Notes: generated by a model from the sequence alone, not told the origin. DNA of 64,000 bases from Prochlorococcus sp. AG-418-O03 (GCA_003213855.1 QCMJ01000002.1:103060-167059); one strand, 5' to 3'. Shown: positions 20,025 through 31,252, numbered from the stretch's first letter. Made by a program: numbers and translations.

Positions 20025-22856
20025 TCAATTTTTTTCATTAACGTCAGTTTTAGGTTGAAACATAAACATTGAATAAATCACGTTTCGTCTCATATTAGTC
20101 ATCATTTCGAGAAACATGTCATATCCCTCATTTTTATATTCGATTAATGGATCTTTTTGACCATAACCTCTCAATCCGACTGATTCTCTCAAGGAATCCA
20201 TGGATTGAAGATGTTCTCGCCATAAATTATCGATTTGCTGCAAAATAAAAAATCTTTCAGCTTCTCTCATTAATCCTGGACGAATCTTTTCTATTTGTGA
20301 TTCCTTTAAATCATAAGCTATTCGCAACTGCTCTTGAAGATAGTTTTTTAATTCTTCTATTGATAGTAAATTAATATCATCAGATTTAAGATCATCTAAT
20401 AAATATATAAATTCTTTGACTTTAGAAATTAATTGATCAATATTCCATTCTTCAGGAGGAAGATCAGGATTAATATAAGCATCTACAATTTCAATCATTG
20501 TCCTTTCTCCATATCCTATTACTTGTCTTTTTAAATCAATTCCTTTCAATACTCTGAGTCTTTCGCCATAAACTGCTTTTCTTTGATTGTTCATTACCTC
20601 GTCGTATTCAAAAACTTGTTTTCTAATATCGTAATAGTAGGTTTCAACTTTCTTTTGAGCACTTTCTAGAGACCTAGTAAGCATTCCGGACTCAATAGGC
20701 ATATCTTCATCAACTCTAAAAGCATTCATTAGGTTTGCTACTCTATCACCTCCAAAAATCCTTAATAAATTATCATCTAAAGATAAAAAGAATCTTGTAC
20801 TGCCAAGATCACCTTGTCTTCCTGCTCTTCCTCTAAGTTGATTATCCACTCTTCGTGATTCATGCCTTTCAGTACCAATGACATGTAAACCGCCAGCTTC
20901 TCTTACTTTTTCTTCTTCATGAATCAAAACTTTTTCATATTCTTTTTTTACATCAGACAAAGATTCTCTCAAAAGCTTTATCAAGTCATCATTAGTTGGT
21001 GCTTTTTCTGCAGCTGTAGCTATCCTGTCATCAAGCTCCAAAACAGAAAGTTGTCTATCTCCCCAATTTTTAACAAGTTCATCAGATAAAAGAGAGAGTT
21101 TCTTTTCAATTACTTCATCTAGTTTGCAAGGGAAAAGACTTGTTGAAGAATCTGAAAGGTTCTTTTTCAAATTTGAACCAGTTTTTGTAGAAAAACCAGC
21201 CTTAGATTTTGAATTCCTTTGTTTAGGTATTGGTGGCTTATGCTCATTATCAGGCTTGACTAACAAAGGAATTAGAATTTCTTTTAATTTAAGCCTTGCC
21301 ATATAGTCACTATTACCGCCAAGAATTATATCTGTGCCCCTTCCAGCCATATTAGTCGCAATAGTGACAGCACCTGCTCTTCCTGCCTGAGCAACAATTT
21401 CTGCCTCACGTTCAACGTTCTCTGGCTTAGCATTTAACAAATTATGTGGGATTTTTTCAGCAGATAAAAGTGAACTTAATAATTCACTTTTTTCAACACT
21501 TGTTGTACCAACTAAAACAGGTCTACCATCTCTATGAATTTGTGAAGTTTCTTTGGCAACGGCTTTCCATTTACCAATCTCTGTTTTGAATACTTGATCA
21601 GACCAATCTTGTCTCTTTCTTACTTGATTTGTTGGTATAACTGTTGATTCTAATTTATAAGTTTTTTCAAATTCAACTTCCTCAGTTTTTGCAGTTCCCG
21701 TCATTCCTGCTAAACCAGGATATAAAAGGAAAAAATTCTGATAAGTTATGGATGCTAATGTTTGAGTCTCAGGCTGAATTTTAAGACTCTCTTTCGCTTC
21801 TATTGCCTGATGTTGTCCATCACTCCAACGTCTTCCTGGCATTACCCTACCAGTAAATTCATCCACTATGACAGCCTCATCGTTCTTGATAATATAATTC
21901 ACATCTTTAATAAATAATTCTTTGGCTTTTAAAGCGTTAGTTACATAATGCGCCCAAGGATCTTTGGGATTATATAAATCATTAACTCCCAAATACTCCT
22001 CACATTTTGCAAAACCCTGATCAGTTAATATACAACTTCTCTGTTTTTCATCAACTTCATAATCGCCTTCAGGATCAATACCATCTTTACTTAATTCTTT
22101 TGCTTTGACTAATGCCAAAGATAATTCTGCAGCTTTTTGATATTTTTCTTGTGGTCTTTCAACTTGGCCAGAAATGATTAGAGGCGTTCTTGCTTCATCA
22201 ATTAATATTGAATCAACCTCATCAATTACGCAGTAATTAAATTTTCTTTGAACTACCTCACTAATATCGGTAGCCATATTATCTCTTAAATAGTCAAATC
22301 CTAATTCTGAATTTGTGGCATAAGTTATATCGCAATCATAATTTTTCTTTCTCTCAACTGGATTCATATCTTGCTGAATCAAACCAACGGATAAACCTAA
22401 AAAACGATGAACTTGTCCCATCCACTCTGCATCCCTTCTAGCTAAATAATCATTTACAGTAACAACATGAACACCTTTCCCCGTAAGAGCATTTAAATAA
22501 CAAGGTAATGTTGCGACAAGAGTTTTCCCCTCTCCAGTCTTCATCTCAGCAATTTGACACTCATTTAAAACCATCCCGCCTATTAACTGAACATCAAAAT
22601 GCCTCATATCAAGAACACGTTTACTTGCTTCTCTTACGATTGCAAAGGCTTTTGGAAGAAATTCTTCTAGGAGTTCTTTTTGTTTTTTAAAATCTAATTC
22701 TGCTGAAATATTTGATTTAAGATTTTGAGTTACTTTTCTAAGCTCATCATCGGTCAATTGAGAAATTTCTTCTTCTAAAAAATTTATCTCTTCCACTATT
22801 GGTTGATAGCGCTTTAACTTTCGTGTATTCGGATCTCCCAACAAAAGTTTTAGCAT
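20025..22856 (-). CDS. secA: preprotein translocase ATPase SecA
   Basis: The 943-residue motor pushes unfolded precursors through SecYEG. Walker [20 protein letters not shown], Walker B-type [34 protein letters not shown], and [20 protein letters not shown] are present, followed by the helical wing and scaffold. An insertion of about 120 residues with a low-complexity, charged start ([15 protein letters not shown]) lies between the helicase motifs of the second nucleotide-binding fold, as in other cyanobacterial and plastid forms. The C terminus ends [11 protein letters not shown] without the cysteine-rich zinc motif that contacts SecB. ATG start. Confidence 0.97.
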   Translation of the reverse strand: MLKLLLGDPNTRKLKRYQPIVEEINFLEEEISQLTDDELRKVTQNLKSNISAELDFKKQKELLEEFLPKAFAIVREASKRVLDMRHFDVQLIGGMVLNECQIAEMKTGEGKTLVATLPCYLNALTGKGVHVVTVNDYLARRDAEWMGQVHRFLGLSVGLIQQDMNPVERKKNYDCDITYATNSELGFDYLRDNMATDISEVVQRKFNYCVIDEVDSILIDEARTPLIISGQVERPQEKYQKAAELSLALVKAKELSKDGIDPEGDYEVDEKQRSCILTDQGFAKCEEYLGVNDLYNPKDPWAHYVTNALKAKELFIKDVNYIIKNDEAVIVDEFTGRVMPGRRWSDGQHQAIEAKESLKIQPETQTLASITYQNFFLLYPGLAGMTGTAKTEEVEFEKTYKLESTVIPTNQVRKRQDWSDQVFKTEIGKWKAVAKETSQIHRDGRPVLVGTTSVEKSELLSSLLSAEKIPHNLLNAKPENVEREAEIVAQAGRAGAVTIATNMAGRGTDIILGGNSDYMARLKLKEILIPLLVKPDNEHKPPIPKQRNSKSKAGFSTKTGSNLKKNLSDSSTSLFPCKLDEVIEKKLSLLSDELVKNWGDRQLSVLELDDRIATAAEKAPTNDDLIKLLRESLSDVKKEYEKVLIHEEEKVREAGGLHVIGTERHESRRVDNQLRGRAGRQGDLGSTRFFLSLDDNLLRIFGGDRVANLMNAFRVDEDMPIESGMLTRSLESAQKKVETYYYDIRKQVFEYDEVMNNQRKAVYGERLRVLKGIDLKRQVIGYGERTMIEIVDAYINPDLPPEEWNIDQLISKVKEFIYLLDDLKSDDINLLSIEELKNYLQEQLRIAYDLKESQIEKIRPGLMREAERFFILQQIDNLWREHLQSMDSLRESVGLRGYGQKDPLIEYKNEGYDMFLEMMTNMRRNVIYSMFMFQPKTDVNEKN

Positions 22857-23030
22857 AAGTAAAAGTCCCTAAAAAATTTATCCTATTACAAACATTATAA
22901 ATTAGTGCGTTACAACAGAATGAAGAAAACTATTATCTCTTTATTTTATAGAAACTATCGATTAAGGTATTTAGATTGAAGTCAGAAAAATAACCTAGCT
23001 GACATCACTTTTCCAAAATCTTTTTAATAA
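22857..23030. other. secA / GNAT divergent spacer, 174 bases
   Basis: No coding frame is credible here. The region should hold promoters for secA (minus) and the GNAT gene (plus). A 5-base inverted repeat, GTCAG / CTGAC at 22981-22985 and 22999-23003, lies about 28 bases before the GNAT ATG and is followed by T-rich sequence; it is too short to interpret. Confidence 0.4.
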
Positions 23031-23486
23031 ATGAAAGAAATATCTCTAATCAAACATGCCAAAGGAGCTTTAGGGTTAAGGGTTTTTGGATTAGGTCCTA
23101 ATCTTAAACCAACAAATGGATTAATTAAGCTACAAAAATTATTAGATACCAATACTTTCTGGGCAAAAAATAGAACAATTAATGATCTCAAAAAATGTCT
23201 TGCTAATAGTGATGTCGTAATAAGTCTTTGGGTTGATAAGGAAATAGTTGGTTTTGGTAGAGCTTTAACCGATGGGATTTACCGCGGAGTACTTTGGGAT
23301 ATTGTTATAGATCAAAATCACCAAGGCAAAGGGTTTGGCACATTAATTCTAAAAAATCTTTTATCTTGTAAAAAAATTAAAAATACAAAAAAATTATATT
23401 TAATGACAACAAATAAAAAATTGTTTTATTCTCAATTTGATTTTAAAGAAGTTACTTCTCAAAATTTATTGATTCGTGAAATATAA
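23031..23486 (+). CDS. GNAT-family N-acetyltransferase (Ycf52-like)
   Basis: A 151-residue acetyltransferase. The acetyl-CoA pyrophosphate loop is seen as IVIDQNHQGKGFGTLILK, preceded by the strand VVISLWVDKEIVGFGRALT and ended by KKLFYSQFDFKEVT. The arrangement GVLWDIVIDQ before the loop resembles the plastid and cyanobacterial Ycf52 group. The substrate, probably an amine on a protein or small molecule, is unknown. It is divergent from secA and convergent with the NTF2-like gene. Confidence 0.82.
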   Translation: MKEISLIKHAKGALGLRVFGLGPNLKPTNGLIKLQKLLDTNTFWAKNRTINDLKKCLANSDVVISLWVDKEIVGFGRALTDGIYRGVLWDIVIDQNHQGKGFGTLILKNLLSCKKIKNTKKLYLMTTNKKLFYSQFDFKEVTSQNLLIREI

Positions 23487-23511
23487 TGCACTTTGTAAAT
23501 AAAGAAAAAAT

Positions 23512-23943
23512 TCAAGATACAAATTTACTATAAAGCCATCTTATAAAAGGTCCTAAAATAGGAACTGGTCCAAAAGTTGGGCCGCAAAAATCAAAGTAAT
23601 CTCTGTGCTCTGTTATTAATCCATTTTCACCAAATAGTAAACGAGTAGTTCCTGGATAAATAAATTCTTTACCCATAATTTTTAAACCCATTGTCCATTC
23701 AACAAATCCACAATCACCAGTTATGGAAATTGCATGAGTTTCTAAAAAAACATCATCACATCTTTTAACTAGCTTTTCTTGAGCTTTAACATAAGAATCT
23801 AAGCCCTCTGTTTCCTGGGTTGGGTCTGTAAAAATAACATTCTCATTATAAAATTCAGACCATTTTTGTTTCGTTGGCGCATCTGTACCATAAGGTTTAG
23901 TAAATAATCCCTTTAAATCCTTAATAGAAATTACTTTTGTCAT
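23512..23943 (-). CDS. NTF2/SnoaL-like protein of unknown function
   Basis: A 143-residue protein with the cone-shaped alpha+beta fold pattern of SnoaL-like proteins: helix-rich start, then FYNENVIFTDPTQETEGLDS, VKAQEKLVKRCDDVF, and strand pairs GDCGFVEWTMGLKIMGKEF and ITEHRDYFDFCGPTFGP. Such folds serve as isomerases, cyclases or binding proteins; no catalytic set can be picked out safely. The C terminus is hydrophobic and aromatic (LGPFIRWLYSKF). It lies 45 bases downstream of tRNA-Gly on the same strand. Confidence 0.78.
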   Translation of the reverse strand: MTKVISIKDLKGLFTKPYGTDAPTKQKWSEFYNENVIFTDPTQETEGLDSYVKAQEKLVKRCDDVFLETHAISITGDCGFVEWTMGLKIMGKEFIYPGTTRLLFGENGLITEHRDYFDFCGPTFGPVPILGPFIRWLYSKFVS

Positions 23944-23988
23944 TACGAAATTATCTTTAAGAATATTCTAAAAGATACAAACATTAAA

Positions 23989-24060
23989 AGCGGATGAAGA
24001 GATTCGAACTCTCGACATTCTCCTTGGCAAGGAGATGCTCTACCACTGAGCTACATCCGC
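23989..24060 (-). tRNA. tRNA-Gly (anticodon GCC)
   Basis: Read on the minus strand the sequence folds as a cloverleaf: acceptor GCGGATG pairs with CATCCGC, D arm GCTC-AGTGGTA-GAGC, anticodon arm TCTCC-TTGCCAA-GGAGA with anticodon GCC, and T arm GAGAG-TTCGAAT-CTCTT (one G-U). The discriminator is U, as is normal for glycine tRNAs. The 3' CCA is not encoded and must be added. It lies between ribH and the NTF2-like gene on the same strand. Confidence 0.96.
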
Positions 24061-24122
24061 ACAGCTTTTTTATTTTATCTCAAAGAAGGGCTTAATAAGA
24101 AAAATAATTATTTTTTTTTTAA

Positions 24123-24599
24123 CTAATTTAAATTTTTAATTAAGGATCCCATCTCAATTGCTTGTAAAGCATAATTCCAACCAAGATTATTTTTGATGCC
24201 TGCTCTTTCTAAAGCCTGCTGCATAGTATCAGTAGTTAAAACTCCAAAAATAACTGGAACATTATTTTCATTTGAAACTTGTGAAATACCCTTGCTCGCC
24301 TCAGATATAACTACATCATAGTGGGAAGTTTCACCACGGATCACAGCCCCAAGAGCAATTACAACGTCATAATTCTTTTTTTTCATGAGGGTTTTAGCTG
24401 CGATTGGCAACTCAAATGAACCAGGAACCCAAACTATATCTACTTGATTGCTTATTTCAGAAGTATCTAAACCATGTCTTTTTAAACAATCAAGACAACC
24501 AGATAGAATTTTATTTGTAATTAAATCATTAAATCTTGCTATTACAATACCAACTTTTAAAGTAGATGCATTCGTAAAAGAACCCTCAAAAATAGCCAT
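24123..24599 (-). CDS. ribH: 6,7-dimethyl-8-ribityllumazine synthase
   Basis: The 158-residue enzyme carries out the penultimate step of riboflavin synthesis. Substrate and catalytic motifs are [32 protein letters not shown] (with the catalytic histidine) and [19 protein letters not shown]. Length is typical of the icosahedral form. It lies 49 bases downstream of psbZ on the same strand, an order also found in other cyanobacteria, so the two are probably co-transcribed. Confidence 0.96.
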   Translation of the reverse strand: MAIFEGSFTNASTLKVGIVIARFNDLITNKILSGCLDCLKRHGLDTSEISNQVDIVWVPGSFELPIAAKTLMKKKNYDVVIALGAVIRGETSHYDVVISEASKGISQVSNENNVPVIFGVLTTDTMQQALERAGIKNNLGWNYALQAIEMGSLIKNLN

Positions 24600-24648
24600 T
24601 AAATTTTACTTCGATATATTAATAGACTCTCACGAAAAGGTATTAAGT

Positions 24649-24846
24649 TCAAACTAATGAAGAAACTATCCCAGTAACAAAAACCAAAACAACCCAAACA
24701 GCAGCAATAGAATAGATTTTTCTCCTACTTTCTTTCTGTCCTTCCTCAGTAGAAGGTTGAGTCACATATAAAACGGGTACTCCAACTACTGCAATTAAAG
24801 AAGCAAATAATAGAGCATTTACGAAGAAAAAGTTAACAGCCTGCAT
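24649..24846 (-). CDS. psbZ: photosystem II protein PsbZ (Ycf9)
   Basis: A 65-residue protein with two membrane helices (about residues 5-28 and 43-64) joined by the polar loop TQPSTEEGQKESRRKIYS, the PsbZ pattern. PsbZ is a small PSII core subunit that stabilises supercomplexes and contacts PsbK. It is slightly longer than the usual 62 residues. It diverges from mutS and precedes ribH. This gene identifies the genome as one of an oxygenic phototroph. Confidence 0.94.
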   Translation of the reverse strand: MQAVNFFFVNALLFASLIAVVGVPVLYVTQPSTEEGQKESRRKIYSIAAVWVVLVFVTGIVSSLV

Positions 24847-24869
24847 AATTCAGTCTTAGGTTTCAAATT

Positions 24870-24875
24870 ATTATA
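24870..24875 (-). promoter_or_regulatory. candidate psbZ -10 element
   Basis: On the minus strand TATAAT occurs 23 bases before the psbZ ATG, with a second hexamer TATAGT at 24879-24884. No convincing -35 box can be fixed. The spacing would give a very short leader. In sequence this AT-rich such hexamers arise easily by chance. Confidence 0.3.
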
Positions 24876-24987
24876 AATACTATAATCTCATGAAAATGAT
24901 AATTTTTAGAGAAAATTTACATACTTTAGCTACTTTAAATGCAAAAAAAAAATTTCTACCTAATATCTATTTAGGAATTAAAAAAGT

Positions 24988-27729
24988 ATGCAAGAAGATA
25001 CGATAATTCAAAAGAATTTATTTGCGATTGGTAATGACAATAATGAGCAAAAAGAAATAACAAAAATTCCAGAAGATTTATCTTCGGAAGATTTAAAAGA
25101 AGAATCTCAAAAAAGACCTAGACAAAGAAAAAATTCAACTAATTTAATAAATAAATTCAAGACTGAATTAATTTCAAATAACAAAAATGTTTGCATCAAT
25201 GAAGAATCTTATAGCTATAAAACAGTTGCAAAACTGAAATTAACTCCTGTAATGAAGCATTATGTAACTCTAAAAGAGGAAAATAAAGATAGGTTATTAC
25301 TTTATAGATTAGGAGATTTTTTTGAATGTTTTTTTGAGGACGCTGTATTAATATCTAACCTTTTAGAAATAACGCTTACCAGTAAAGATGCTGGCAAAGA
25401 GATTGGTAAGATCCCTATGGCAGGGGTTCCCTATCATGCAATGGAGAGATACTGTGCTGATTTAATTAAAAAAAATTATTCTGTGGTTATATGCGACCAA
25501 TTAGAAAAAAGTTCTGGAAATTATGGGACTCCAATTAAAAGAGGAATAACAAGGATAATTACTCCTGGAACTGTAATTGAAGAAGGGATGTTAATAGCAA
25601 AGAAAAATAATTGGATTACTGCTATTTACTTATCAGAAGAAAACTCAGATGAATCTTATGAATGGGGCATATCAAAAGCTGATGTAAGTACAGGAGAATT
25701 AATAACTTTAGAAGGCCAATCTCTGTCAAAACTATTTGATGAAATTATTAAATTAGATTCTTCAGAAATAATTGTAGGAAGCAATGAAGTAAGAAATTTA
25801 TTAATTAAAGAAAATAGTCAAATTACTTATACTGTTTCTCAAGAGACTAATTTTGGGATTAATGAAGCAAATTATCTAATAAAAAATTATTTCCAAATTG
25901 TAAACCTAGAAGGCATAGGACTTAAAAATTTAAACAATGCAACTAGATCACTTGGTGGTTTATTAAATTATTTAGAAAAAATTAATCCTTCAAATGTAAA
26001 TAAAGATTCTTCTGTAAAAATATCATTAGACTTTCCACAAATTCAATTTGGTCACAACAAATTAATTATTGATTATCAAACTCAAAAAAACTTAGAAATC
26101 AAAAATACACAACGAGAAAACAATTATGTAGGTTCGCTACTATGGAGTATTGATAGAACTTATACTTGCATGGGTGCAAGGTGTTTAAGAAGGTGGATAG
26201 ATTCACCACTATTAAACGTTAATGAAATTTATAAAAGACAAAATATAATTACAAACTTTCTTGAATCTAAACAATTACGTATAGATACCCAAAATTTACT
26301 TAGAGCAATGGGGGATTTAGAAAGACTTGCAGGTAGAGCTTGTGCAGGTCATGCAAGTCCCAGAGACTTAATTGCAATAGCTGAAGGTTTAAAAAAATTG
26401 CCTAGACTAAAATCCATAATTGAATTATTTAAATATGATCTCCCAGATTGGACTGATCAATTAAAAAATATTGATGAAGGACTCTTAGAATTAGCTGATA
26501 CTATAAGTTTTAAACTAATAGAAAATCCTCCTCTAAATGTTAGTGAAGGAGGCATGATCCACGATGGAGTTGACAATATATTAGATGGTTTACGAAATTT
26601 AATGGATGATTACTCTGAGTGGCTAAATAAAGAGGAATTAAAAGAAAGAAAAATTAGCAAAATTTCAAACCTAAAAATTCAATTTCATAAAAATTTTGGT
26701 TACTACATTTCTATAAATAAGTCAAAAGTTAATTTAGCTCCACAACATTGGATCAAAAGGCAAACACTTACTAATGAAGAAAGGTATATCACTTCAGAAA
26801 TTAAAAATAAAGAAAATAAGATTTTCCAAATAAAAAGTAGGGCTGCATCAAGAGAATATGAAATTTTCTGCGAATTAAGGAATATAGTTGCTGAAAAAAC
26901 AACACAAATAAGATCAATAGCAAAATCGATAGCATCTCTTGATGCATTGCTTGGTTTATCAATTACTTCAGTAGAAAACAATTTTATAAAACCTTCATTA
27001 ATATCTATAAATGATTCAATGACAAAAAATAGTACAAAAATTATCGCAGGAAGAAATCCAATTGTAGAACAATTGTTAAATGATAAAAAGTTTGTAGCAA
27101 ATGATATCTCTTTTGAGGAGAATCAAAAATTAATTATATTAACCGGTCCCAATGCAAGCGGAAAAAGTTGCTTTATAAGACAACTTGGTTTAATACAAAT
27201 TCTCACTCAAATTGGTTGCTTTGTTCCTGCTAATAATGCTGAAATCAAGATTGTAGATAGGATTTTTACAAGAATTGGGGCAGTTGATGATCAATCATCT
27301 GGACAATCAACATTTATGGTAGAAATGTCTGAAACTGCATCAATTCTAAATCAGGCAACTTCTAGCTCACTAGTTTTACTTGATGAGATAGGTAGAGGGA
27401 CATCTACTTTTGATGGACTTTCAATAGCTTGGTCAGTAAGTGAATATATTGCAAAAAAAATTCAATGTAATACTATTTTTGCTACGCACTATCATGAACT
27501 GAATTATTTAAAAAATTCAAATACGAATATACAAAATTTTCAAGTTTTAGTAGAACAAAATAACGATCAGCTAATTTTTAGTCACAGGATTGTTAAAGGA
27601 GGCTCAAACAAAAGCTATGGAATAGAAGCTGCTAAATTAGCAGGAGTTCCAAAAGAAGTTACAGAAAAAGCAAAATTAGTTTTAAATTCTTTGGAAAAAA
27701 ATAATAAATTAAATTTTGATATTGAGTAG
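24988..27729 (+). CDS. mutS: DNA mismatch repair protein MutS
   Basis: A 913-residue MutS. The mismatch-binding domain starts near residue 85 ([32 protein letters not shown], in which the Phe and Glu that contact the mismatch follow the motif). The ATPase has Walker [56 protein letters not shown] and ATHYHEL. About 80 residues of charged, low-complexity sequence precede domain I, beginning with a segment containing QKNLF that resembles a beta-clamp-binding pentapeptide. ATG start; divergent from psbZ. Confidence 0.96.
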   Translation: MQEDTIIQKNLFAIGNDNNEQKEITKIPEDLSSEDLKEESQKRPRQRKNSTNLINKFKTELISNNKNVCINEESYSYKTVAKLKLTPVMKHYVTLKEENKDRLLLYRLGDFFECFFEDAVLISNLLEITLTSKDAGKEIGKIPMAGVPYHAMERYCADLIKKNYSVVICDQLEKSSGNYGTPIKRGITRIITPGTVIEEGMLIAKKNNWITAIYLSEENSDESYEWGISKADVSTGELITLEGQSLSKLFDEIIKLDSSEIIVGSNEVRNLLIKENSQITYTVSQETNFGINEANYLIKNYFQIVNLEGIGLKNLNNATRSLGGLLNYLEKINPSNVNKDSSVKISLDFPQIQFGHNKLIIDYQTQKNLEIKNTQRENNYVGSLLWSIDRTYTCMGARCLRRWIDSPLLNVNEIYKRQNIITNFLESKQLRIDTQNLLRAMGDLERLAGRACAGHASPRDLIAIAEGLKKLPRLKSIIELFKYDLPDWTDQLKNIDEGLLELADTISFKLIENPPLNVSEGGMIHDGVDNILDGLRNLMDDYSEWLNKEELKERKISKISNLKIQFHKNFGYYISINKSKVNLAPQHWIKRQTLTNEERYITSEIKNKENKIFQIKSRAASREYEIFCELRNIVAEKTTQIRSIAKSIASLDALLGLSITSVENNFIKPSLISINDSMTKNSTKIIAGRNPIVEQLLNDKKFVANDISFEENQKLIILTGPNASGKSCFIRQLGLIQILTQIGCFVPANNAEIKIVDRIFTRIGAVDDQSSGQSTFMVEMSETASILNQATSSSLVLLDEIGRGTSTFDGLSIAWSVSEYIAKKIQCNTIFATHYHELNYLKNSNTNIQNFQVLVEQNNDQLIFSHRIVKGGSNKSYGIEAAKLAGVPKEVTEKAKLVLNSLEKNNKLNFDIE

Positions 27730-27761
27730 ATTTTTGAAATTTTTAGAAAATAAACAATTTT

Positions 27762-28385
27762 TTAAATAGTTTCCCTCAACAAGGCGTTAACCGAAGCAGC
27801 TGCCATGGCAGCACCTCCTCTAGTTGAATTCAAAACAATTCTAGGAAGATCGGTAGAAATCAATTTGTTTTTGCTTTTCTCAACTCCAATAAATCCAACG
27901 GGCATTCCGATAATTAAACTAGGTATATATTTTGCATTCTCTAAAATATCAATTAAATAAGTTAAAGCTGTAGGCGAACTGCCAATAACTACAATAGGTG
28001 ATTTGCTTCCAAAATTTATAGCAGATAACTCCTTCCAACCTTCACTTAAGCCATATGCAGTTTTGGTTAATTTTGTATGATTATTTTTTCCAAACCACAT
28101 TCTAGCTGTGAATATTTTATTTCTAGTTGTATTTTCTGCCATAGATTTTATAGCTGCTGCAGCCATATCGGTATCAGTTAAAATCGGAGCACCATTTTTA
28201 AGTGCCTGAAGCCCCTTTTCACAAGCACCCTCACTAAAATTTACAAGATTTTGAACTGAAAAATCTCCTGAAGTATGGACTAATCTCTCTAAAACTTTTT
28301 TTTCCAAATAATTTAGATCATTAGCTCCTAAATTAGATCTTATGAATCTGATGCTTTCCAAAAAAATTGGATGATCTATTACCAT
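27762..28385 (-). CDS. cobH: precorrin-8X methylmutase
   Basis: A 207-residue enzyme of cobalamin synthesis that moves a methyl group from C11 to C12 of the corrin ring, giving hydrogenobyrinate. The likely catalytic histidine is H37 in RLVHTSGDFS; GAPILTDTDMAAAAI and IGMPVGFIGVEKSK match the family. Length is normal. Convergent with mutS (32 bases) and divergent from holA (58 bases). It implies that the organism makes its own B12-type cofactor. Confidence 0.94.
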   Translation of the reverse strand: MVIDHPIFLESIRFIRSNLGANDLNYLEKKVLERLVHTSGDFSVQNLVNFSEGACEKGLQALKNGAPILTDTDMAAAAIKSMAENTTRNKIFTARMWFGKNNHTKLTKTAYGLSEGWKELSAINFGSKSPIVVIGSSPTALTYLIDILENAKYIPSLIIGMPVGFIGVEKSKNKLISTDLPRIVLNSTRGGAAMAAASVNALLRETI

Positions 28386-28443
28386 TAAATTTTTTTTGTG
28401 TTAGAAGTAATCATAGTTAAAATATGATTTTTATTGAGCGATT

Positions 28444-29445
28444 ATGCCAATACAAATATTATGGGGTAATGATCTAAATGCTCAAAATACATTTATTCAA
28501 AAATTAATTGATAAAGAAGTATCCAAAGATTGGAAAGAAATAAACGTCACTAATTTAAATGGAGATGATAATGAGCAAGTAAATAAAGCTTTTGATGCAG
28601 TTCTTACACCTCCTTTTGGAGCGGGATACAGGATAGTTACATTGAAAAATAATCCAATTTTTACTGCAAAAAATGAGGATCTAAGAACTAAATTTGAAAA
28701 AATTCATGACAACATACCACAAAATACTTATTTGATTTTACAAAATACAAAAAAACCAGATTCAAGACTAAAGAGTACTAAATTTTTGCAAAAACTTATC
28801 AAAAATAATTTAGCCAAAGAAAAATCATTTACCTTACCAGAAATCTGGGACATTGAAGGACAAAAAAAATTTTTAGAAGATGCTGCAAATGAAATGAATA
28901 TTAAAATTGACAAAAATGCAGCTGAATTCATTATTGATTCTGTTGGGAATGATAGCTTTAAACTAAGAAATGAATTAGCCAAAGCAAAAACATACCTTTC
29001 TGCAGAAAGAAGTGATGCAAATTCACACCTTTTTCTTAAAAGTAATGATGTAAAAAAAATATTTATTGATCATCAATCCAACATTTTCAAAATCATTGAT
29101 CTTCTCTTACAAAAAAATATTGATCAAAGCCTTAATGAAATAAATTATTCCTTACAGAAAGGAGAACCTGCTATAAGACTAAATGCAGGTTTAATTAGTC
29201 AAATAAGAATTCATACCATTATAAAATTAGCCGTTAATTCAGGAAACGATAATGCAGAAAAGATTTGTAATCTTGCAGGCATTTCTAATCCAAAAAGAAT
29301 TTTTTTTATGCGAAAAAAAGTAAAAAATGTATCGCAAGAATATTTAATTAATTTAATGAGTAACTTATTAGATATTGAATCATTACTAAAACAAGGTAAT
29401 AATCCTATAAATGTTTTTATAGAGAATTTAATTAATTTAAGTTAA
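28444..29445 (+). CDS. holA: DNA polymerase III delta subunit
   Basis: A 333-residue clamp-loader subunit. The N-terminal part (MPIQILWGNDLNAQ) is the degenerate AAA+ fold without a working P-loop; NTYLILQNTKKPDSRLKSTK and the C-terminal helical collar region (KGEPAIRLNAGLISQIRIHT) fit HolA. It opens the beta clamp together with DnaX, whose gene is also in this window. The family is poorly conserved, but length and several segments agree. ATG start, 39 bases before lysC. Confidence 0.85.
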   Translation: MPIQILWGNDLNAQNTFIQKLIDKEVSKDWKEINVTNLNGDDNEQVNKAFDAVLTPPFGAGYRIVTLKNNPIFTAKNEDLRTKFEKIHDNIPQNTYLILQNTKKPDSRLKSTKFLQKLIKNNLAKEKSFTLPEIWDIEGQKKFLEDAANEMNIKIDKNAAEFIIDSVGNDSFKLRNELAKAKTYLSAERSDANSHLFLKSNDVKKIFIDHQSNIFKIIDLLLQKNIDQSLNEINYSLQKGEPAIRLNAGLISQIRIHTIIKLAVNSGNDNAEKICNLAGISNPKRIFFMRKKVKNVSQEYLINLMSNLLDIESLLKQGNNPINVFIENLINLS

Positions 29446-29484
29446 CCAAATTTTAAGTTTAAGAATTTTCATTATGATTTAAAT

Positions 29485-31245
29485 ATGGCTTTACTAGTAA
29501 AAAAATTTGGCGGTACTTCCGTCGGTGACATTAAAAAAATTCAAAATATTGCAAGTAGCATTTGTCAAAGTAAAGAAGCAGGAAATGAAATTGTCGTAGT
29601 TGTTTCTGCAATGGGGCAAACTACAGATGATTTAAATTGTTTAGCGCGATCAATTAGTAAAAATCCTAATCGAAGAGAATTGGATATGCTTCTTTCAACT
29701 GGAGAGCAAGTAACCATATCTCTTCTCTCAATGGCATTAAACGAATATGGAATACCTGCAATTTCAATGACCGGTAGTCAGGTTGGAATAATCACTGAAT
29801 CAATACACGGGAAAGCGAGAATTCTAGATATTAAAACAGAAAGAATCTTAAATTATATAAATCAGGGTTTTGTAGTTGTGGTGGCTGGATTTCAAGGAAC
29901 AACATTAAGCCATACGGGATCAATGGAAATTACAACTTTAGGTAGAGGTGGTTCAGATACATCCGCGGTAGCTTTATCAACTGCTTTAGGAGCTGAGACT
30001 TGCGAAATTTATACAGACGTACCTGGGGTTCTTACTACCGATCCAAGAATTGTTCCTAATGCAAAACTCTTAGATAAAATTAGCTGCGAGGAAATGCTTG
30101 AACTTGCAAGCGTCGGTGCTTCAGTTTTACATCCAAGAGCAGTAGAAATAGCTAGGAATTATGGAATTGCATTATGCGTCAAATCAAGCCAAAGTGACTC
30201 AACTGGTACTCTCTTAGAAAGTCAAATCCAACCTCTCCCACTAAAAAGAGGAAGCTTAGAATTAACAAAAACAGTCAATAGTCTTGAAGTATTAGAAAAC
30301 CAAGCAGTATTCAGTCTCTCAAATATTCCTGATAGGCCTGGGATTGCTGCACAAATATTTGAAAAACTATCAGAAGCAAGTATTAATGTAGATTTAATAA
30401 TACAAGCGACAAATGATGGGAATAATAACGATATTACATTTACTGTTAGTGAATTAGAAGTTAAAAAAACTACAGAGCAATGTGAACTCATAATTAGTCA
30501 CTTAGGAGGAGAATTCAATCTAAAAACAAATATGACTAAATTGAGTATTCAAGGAGCAGGCATTATGGGTAGACCAAGTGTGTCAGCTGATTTGTTTGAT
30601 ACTTTATCTCAAGCGAATATAAATGTCAGATTAATAGCTACTAGTGAAATTAAAGTCAGCTGCGTAATTGAAATTAATAATATTCCAAAAGCTATTAGAT
30701 TTGTTGCTGAGAAATTTAAGTTATCAGATACACAAATATTTATTAATCCAATCAACGCAAAAGAAGACCAACCTGAAGTAAGAGGAATTGCTTTAGATAA
30801 AAACCAAGTTCAAGTAAGTTTTCGAAAACTGCCTGATCGTCCAGGTGTGGCAGCATCGATATGTTTAGCATTAGCTGAAAATAATTTACTTTTTGATACT
30901 ATCGTTCAGTCTGAAAGAATTTCCTCTTTAAAAACTAAGGATATTAGTTTTACAATGAATAAACAAGATAGAGAAAAAGCTAACTTAGTTTTTGAGGCCT
31001 TAACAAAAAAATTGCCCGGATCATATATTGAAGATGGCCCTGCCATAGCCAAAGTAAGTACTGTAGGAGCTGGAATGGCATTTAAGGTTGGAACGGCTGG
31101 AAAAATATTTAGAGCATTAGCTGACCAAAATATCAATATTGAAATGATTGCCACTAGTGAGATCAGGACTTCATGTATTGTCTTAGAAAAAGATTGTGAC
31201 ATTGCCGTTAATGCGATTCATAATCATTTCGAATTAGAAAAATAA
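29485..31245 (+). CDS. lysC: aspartate kinase with four ACT domains
   Basis: The 586-residue enzyme phosphorylates aspartate, the first step to lysine, threonine, methionine and isoleucine. The kinase domain (about 1-250) has KFGGTSVGDIKKIQ and TTLGRGGSDTSAVALSTALG. It is followed by two pairs of ACT domains; the repeats are seen as LSNIPDRPGIAAQIFEKL and FRKLPDRPGVAASICLAL, and as two copies ending IATSEIK/IATSEIR. The four-ACT layout is typical of cyanobacteria and gives feedback control by lysine and threonine. asd and dapA of the same pathway lie 7-9 kb away on the other strand. Confidence 0.96.
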   Translation: MALLVKKFGGTSVGDIKKIQNIASSICQSKEAGNEIVVVVSAMGQTTDDLNCLARSISKNPNRRELDMLLSTGEQVTISLLSMALNEYGIPAISMTGSQVGIITESIHGKARILDIKTERILNYINQGFVVVVAGFQGTTLSHTGSMEITTLGRGGSDTSAVALSTALGAETCEIYTDVPGVLTTDPRIVPNAKLLDKISCEEMLELASVGASVLHPRAVEIARNYGIALCVKSSQSDSTGTLLESQIQPLPLKRGSLELTKTVNSLEVLENQAVFSLSNIPDRPGIAAQIFEKLSEASINVDLIIQATNDGNNNDITFTVSELEVKKTTEQCELIISHLGGEFNLKTNMTKLSIQGAGIMGRPSVSADLFDTLSQANINVRLIATSEIKVSCVIEINNIPKAIRFVAEKFKLSDTQIFINPINAKEDQPEVRGIALDKNQVQVSFRKLPDRPGVAASICLALAENNLLFDTIVQSERISSLKTKDISFTMNKQDREKANLVFEALTKKLPGSYIEDGPAIAKVSTVGAGMAFKVGTAGKIFRALADQNINIEMIATSEIRTSCIVLEKDCDIAVNAIHNHFELEK

Positions 31246-31252
31246 ATTCTTT

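Noticed and set aside
24061..24122. Intrinsic terminator between ribH and tRNA-Gly
   Set aside because: The palindrome AAAATAATTATTTT is purely A/T and its stability would be very low; not enough to call.
26703..26981. Minus-strand frame of 92 codons inside mutS
   Set aside because: Lies wholly within conserved mutS coding sequence.
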